From Halichondria panicea (Eukaryota; Porifera; Demospongiae; Suberitida; Halichondriidae), in assembly GCF_963675165.1 (NCBI RefSeq), contig NC_087391.1:2747001-2811000 (forward strand): a stretch of DNA of 64,000 nt, given 5' to 3'. Position 1 is the first letter of the stretch. Each line of letters opens with the position of its first letter. Of this stretch, positions 62,467-64,000 are shown in pieces. The position numbers were made by a program, and so were the translations under genes. Below the pieces are notes generated by a model. The model was not told the DNA's origin. It was given only the letters and a program-made list of their open reading frames with translations, and searched no databases.

Positions 62467-63513
62467 GGATATGTGGTTGCTAATGTTCAGCAACAAATTG
62501 TTATAGTGGGAATTGCTTAGCCGTGATATGGAAAACACCAACCATTGTCGGCGAGGCTTTGGCACAACATCAGTGGATCGATAGTTCATGGTTTAAAATA
62601 GTTTACGTAAGTACTCATTCACGCTGTTTCATTCAATTATCTCTATTTTAGGTACCTAATTTGGAACTCGGCAAATTTGTCAGCTATTAAATTGTTGTCA
62701 ATTAAATTGTCTATCGTTCGGAAACACTTTACTTCCAGAGATAATAATTATTATTAAATTTTATAAATTATACATTAATTTTTTTATCACCCCCGTTTTC
62801 ACCTAAATGATTTCCCACTTAACAATTATTTGGAAATAATGTTTTTGATGTGTTTGTAGCTTCTTCATTCACCTACACAATGCATGGTATCAGCACCATT
62901 TCTTAGAAATGTTCCCACCCTAAGATACTATTAAGTTTGTGAGATCCCTCCCAGAGACGGCATGCTGACAATCCAGTACCATCTCCAAGGCTACTGTATC
63001 ATACTGGTTACTAGGGAGAATTAGGCTGTGTGTGTACAACTACTCAGGTATTCCACTCTCTAGATTACAGGCACTGTACTCTATTGCTGTACCCTAATCC
63101 TGGATATAACCACACAACAGACACAGTTAGTCAGGTGTTTTATAATTAAGCGTTCAATTGGAGACGGATCGGCCTGGGAACGAGGCTAGGTCACAACAAG
63201 TGTCTACGTAAAATTATAGTGGCACCTTCCATTACAACCTCAAGGCTATGCAATAATGCAGCTTTCTCCAAAACGACAACACTAATTAAAAATGCCTAAT
63301 GGGCTTTGTGTTTGACGTACAGTACAGGCTATAATAATTATGTAACCAGTGTAGTAACATAGGTTTTGACACAGTTCGTTACTGATCTGTGAGTGAGTAG
63401 AGTCTATAGCTGGAACTCCTCATGGATCCGTAAATAAAAAGGGGAAAAGGAACACACAGTCATATACTACATGTAATTATAATACATGTAGAGTCATCTG
63501 TACAAGGGATCTG

Positions 63514-63980
63514 TTAATAATCTTCCTGACTGGGATCTAAATCTTCTGTATCTTCAAGAGTGGGCCCTGCTTGTTGACGCAATATTCGTGTCACCAGCTG
63601 CTGCCATTTCGCAAACAGCCACACTCCTACCCAAACTATCAGAGTCATATACAATGGCAGTGAGAGAAGTAGAAAGGCCTGGTGTGTGTGTGTGTTTATG
63701 CCTTGAAGGAAGGTATTTGCAATGGTGTTATTCTGCTAATAAATTATCATGCAGACGCATATTTAATGTGACACAGGGGCTACATAGCTAAAAGAAGATT
63801 CATAAGGTATACAATATTATTTACCCCAGTAGCCTGGCAGGATGACTCAATGCCAGAGTAGTCCACCGCAGGCAAAGGCAATTCGACTTGTAGCACTGGC
63901 CAAGTCGTTCCCCCGAACACAGCAAAGATGATACCCTCAATAAACACAGAGAGTGCGAACATTACATGGATCACAATGTC
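63514..63980 (-). CDS. MARVEL-like membrane protein, copy 3 (5' end outside window)
   Basis: Two exons on the minus strand, 63980-63825 and 63678-63514, join in phase 0. The first begins DIVIHVMFALSVFIEGIIFA, at the same point as DIVICFVTAVAIFCGT in copy 2 and DMCISFAIAVCFFGG in copy 1, so it is the third exon of the shared plan. The last encodes helix LLLSLPLYMTLIVWVGVWLF and a tail ending in TLEDTEDLDPSQEDY. The 5' exons lie beyond 64000. Confidence 0.7.
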
Positions 63981-64000
63981 CTGGGAAAGTTATGGGAAAG

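Larger units (their letters stand above)
59850..63513. other. 3.7-kb intergenic region with repeats
   Basis: No supported gene lies between MARVEL-like copies 2 and 3. It contains nested hairpins (60090-60520), a 210-bp MITE (61687-61896), a short TAGCCTC-family remnant (62416-62466) and a 10-base C run near 62231. Confidence 0.6.

Overview
This window is eukaryotic nuclear DNA from an early-branching animal, most likely a sponge. It is AT-rich, its genes are broken by many short GT-AG introns, and it carries metazoan genes: an MTA-type NuRD subunit, a WDR26-type GID/CTLH subunit, a PP4 regulatory subunit 3, SLC22-like carriers and MARVEL-like tetraspans. The sponge assignment is inference. 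I built the exon models by hand from splice sites, reading phase and remembered family consensus; no search was run.

Layout. 0-7.4 kb (minus): two tandem SLC22-like transporters. The upstream copy (3181-7356) is intact. The downstream copy (898-3042) is broken inside its fifth exon by a 559-bp inverted-repeat element. 7.7-19.6 kb (plus): PP4R3/SMEK in 16 exons. Its largest intron holds an antisense two-exon gene for a secreted HELGH zinc metalloprotease-like protein (13338-14405). 20.6-22.4 kb (minus): a two-exon MACPF-like gene. 22.4-27.3 kb: gene-free and rich in foldback repeats. 27.3-37.0 kb (minus): MTA in 16 exons. 37.9-48.0 kb (plus): WDR26 in 14 exons, divergent from MTA. 48.3-52.0 kb (minus), 57.7-59.8 kb (plus) and 63.5-64.0 kb (minus, cut by the window end): three related MARVEL-like four-helix membrane genes.

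The most unusual part is 52.2-57.5 kb. A 5.2-kb segment (52181-57392) has matching inverted ends and a perfect 9-bp target duplication. It contains an unrecognised multi-exon reading frame, two inverted retroelement remnants, tandem repeats and two 52-54 bp self-complementary mini-elements. Those have the same ends and their own 9-bp duplications, and two more mini-elements lie just outside. This looks like a Mutator-type family, including extremely small derivatives and a cargo-bearing non-autonomous member. A second family with 9-bp duplications lies in two introns of WDR26.

The recognised host genes cover chromatin (MTA), ubiquitin ligase (WDR26), phosphatase targeting (PP4R3) and membrane proteins. 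There is no operon logic. The only local arrangements are divergent gene pairs (SLC22/PP4R3, MTA/WDR26), tandem paralogues and one nested gene.
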